Source of the DNA: Pelecanus crispus
Lineage: Eukaryota > Chordata > Aves > Pelecaniformes > Pelecanidae
Direction of reading: 5' to 3'
Length of the DNA stretch: 64,000 bases
Assembly: GCF_030463565.1 (NCBI RefSeq)
Contig: NC_134676.1
Span: 1,118,501-1,182,500 of the forward strand
In this document: piece by piece, positions 62,149-64,000 of the stretch
Numbering within the stretch: position 1 is the stretch's first letter
How the letters are laid out: each line of letters opens with the position of its first letter
Translations under genes and position numbers: made by a program
Notes under the pieces: model-generated
What the model was told of the DNA's origin: nothing
What the model saw: the letters and a program-made list of their open reading frames with translations, nothing else
The model's database searches: none

Positions 62149-64000
62149 TCTTCAACTGCAAGTGGACCAGAAGCCAGCAATATTGGCATAGTTTCCCCAT
62201 CAAATTTTAAAATCCCAGATTAATTTCCTGAAATTTTCCAGCGCTCTGCGGGCTCCTTCTGATCTGGGGTGGTGCCTCTGCAGCACGAGGCAGCGGGTGG
62301 TGACCAGCAGCTTCTTGCTCATTCATACAGCCTGGGAGGCCGTTGTCCTCGGAAGCATCTGACGAGGCTTGCGAGGGGCACAGCGTGCTCTGCAGGGGCT
62401 TCATGGCAACAGCCATCTCGCCGAGTGAAGTACTGGAAGGATACGGTGCGTGTGTACAGGGCAGAAGGATGCATTTGCTCAGATTTAGCCAGCTAAAAAA
62501 AAAAAACCCTGAGAAGTAACTGCGTGATCTGGGTAATAAAGGTGCCGGTCCTTGTTGGGACCTCTCTGAGCTGCCGACTGCCTGATCACCTTGCAGCAGG
62601 ATGCGTGCGAGCGGGAGGCAAACCTGTGGGGAGGAGCAGGAGGTGACCCAATTCCCAATGCAGGTGCGCCGAGCGCCAGCGAGGCCCGGGGCTCTGCTCC
62701 GGCCGACGCGGATCTGCCAGCGCCGCGCGGGATGCAACACGCTCCTGGCTTCTTCGTGGCTAAACACGTACCAAAGCAGAGCCCGCGCGTTCAAAACCTT
62801 GGGTGCAGCAGCAGAGCAGGCAAAATTTCTTGGTTTTTTTTCCACGGAAGTGATTCTTAGAAATCTTCAGTAATTTCTAGTAATTACTTTTTTCTTAACA
62901 AGCGAGAACAGCTCTCTGAATAACTTGACGCAAAAGAAACAAAGTTTGAGGTGGTGTGCGTTTCTGAATATCTGTTTATCACATTTTAATGTGGATGGAA
63001 AAAGGGAGAAAAATGTTGATGGTATTTTTGTGAAATTCCACCCGTTTATGACCATATGAAATTAAAGCTTTTATACACTTATAAAGAAGCTCCAAAGGGA
63101 ACAAATATGCTTTTCCTACTGAAGCCTGCTTAAAGCATATAACAAATACGATTGCACAGCTCAATATTTCATATAAAACAATATGCTCTACCATTTTAAT
63201 TTTCCTGTACAAAATTGTTTTTCATATGAATTCGTGTTGCGTTATTTTCCGATTCCAACTAAATTAGAACTATATAGATATAAATGATATACATTACATT
63301 TATTATACATAATCTAGGTAAATATGAACTAATTCATCAGCCATACCTCAGCTTTCATATAAATTGTCTTTGCGGCATTTTTGCTTTTATATAAAGTCTT
63401 CCAGTTGAAGGATTATTTGACTATATTTGTAACTGTTGCAGCGTTAATTTAATTGCATTTCTACATACGAATTTGCAAAGTGCCCGACGGAGCAGGAGAA
63501 GCAGGAGCCGTGCCGGCGCGACCTCCCGGCCCCAAAGGGGAGCGGTGCCGGGGCGCAGCCGGGGTGCGGGGGCTCGCGGGGGGCTCTCGGGTGCCGAGCC
63601 CCGGTCCCCGGCTCCGCCGCGGTGCAAGGGCAGCGGGGTGTGACAGCATCTCGCGGGCGAGCTGCCCAAACCGGCCGGGGGGCCGGGCGCCGGGCTGTCA
63701 TCTCCATCACCAGGAAATTGGTCTTTTGGTGTAATTTTCCTCCAGTAATTAGTCTCTCTGTGATTTTTAGACTTTGTGTCATGTTGTGAAGGCAACATGT
63801 TCAACAGCATACCTGCCGGGGAAAATATCTTCTGTGATGGGTAAGGAAATATCATTTTTCATGAAAGACATCAGAAAAATTGAACGTGAAACTTCTGAGC
63901 AGTTGGGGGCACGACGACTTTCAATGACAGGGAGGACTCTGAGCCAGGCGGCGAGTGTCACACTGCTGCCCTGCCTTTTCCTCGGCCGTTTGGGCTTTAG
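62149..64000. other. Intergenic right edge, AT-rich with a small GC-rich block
   Basis: Positions 62.15-62.87 kb are mixed sequence with nothing recognised. From 62.87 to 63.47 kb the sequence is strongly AT-rich and repeat-poor. A CpG-rich block at 63,476-63,705 is followed by AT-rich sequence again. No coding exon was recognised. Confidence 0.5.
63476..63705. promoter_or_regulatory. Small CpG-rich block (possible CpG island)
   Basis: About 230 bp with many CpG and G runs, bounded abruptly by AT-rich DNA on both sides. It could be a promoter-like island of an unannotated transcript or a GC-biased insertion. No exon or splice pattern was established. Confidence 0.4.

Overview
The window is vertebrate nuclear DNA and almost certainly avian. 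Six fragments end in the bird-type CR1 3' tail with ATTCTATG-like repeats, older CR1 pieces are also present, and two solo LTRs look like the ERVL-type LTRs common in birds. The genes have introns with GT-AG splice sites. No bacterial genes, CRISPR array, tRNA or rRNA gene was recognised. Species cannot be read from the sequence alone.

Layout. (1) Positions 1-15,000 hold the 5' end of WDR7 (rabconnectin-3 beta) on the minus strand. One coding exon with the start codon lies at 2152-2310, about 12.5 kb of intron 1 follows, and a predicted non-coding first exon sits in a CpG island at about 14.25-15.33 kb. Later WDR7 exons are off the left edge. (2) About 2.7 kb of spacer separates this from a second CpG island at 17.3-18.2 kb. 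(3) TXNL1 (thioredoxin-like 1) runs on the plus strand from 17,853 to 36,479. All eight coding exons can be placed; they join in frame to 289 codons plus stop. WDR7 and TXNL1 are therefore a head-to-head pair. (4) From about 36.7 kb to 64 kb no protein-coding gene is visible. This part holds CR1 copies, two solo LTRs with target-site duplications, a roughly 1 kb GC-rich minisatellite next to a strong CTCF-like motif, a 56-bp tandem repeat, and AT-rich stretches that could be conserved non-coding elements.

Gene roles. WDR7 is a WD-repeat partner of DMXL proteins that acts with the vacuolar proton ATPase. TXNL1 is a cytosolic/nuclear thioredoxin-PITH protein that associates with the 26S proteasome. 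They have no obvious shared pathway, and their pairing is best read as old synteny.

Hunt result. I found no new protein-coding system. The most interesting points are: a CR1 lineage with two successive 3' tails separated by a shared spacer of about 70 bp, present in two copies with different 5' truncations (41.4-42.15 kb and 54.89-55.3 kb), which fits 3' transduction; the CTCF-like site beside the minisatellite at the edge of the gene-poor region; and a row of four YY1-like motifs in the TXNL1 promoter. Most long open frames here are chance products of GC-rich islands, the minisatellite or CR1/LTR remnants.
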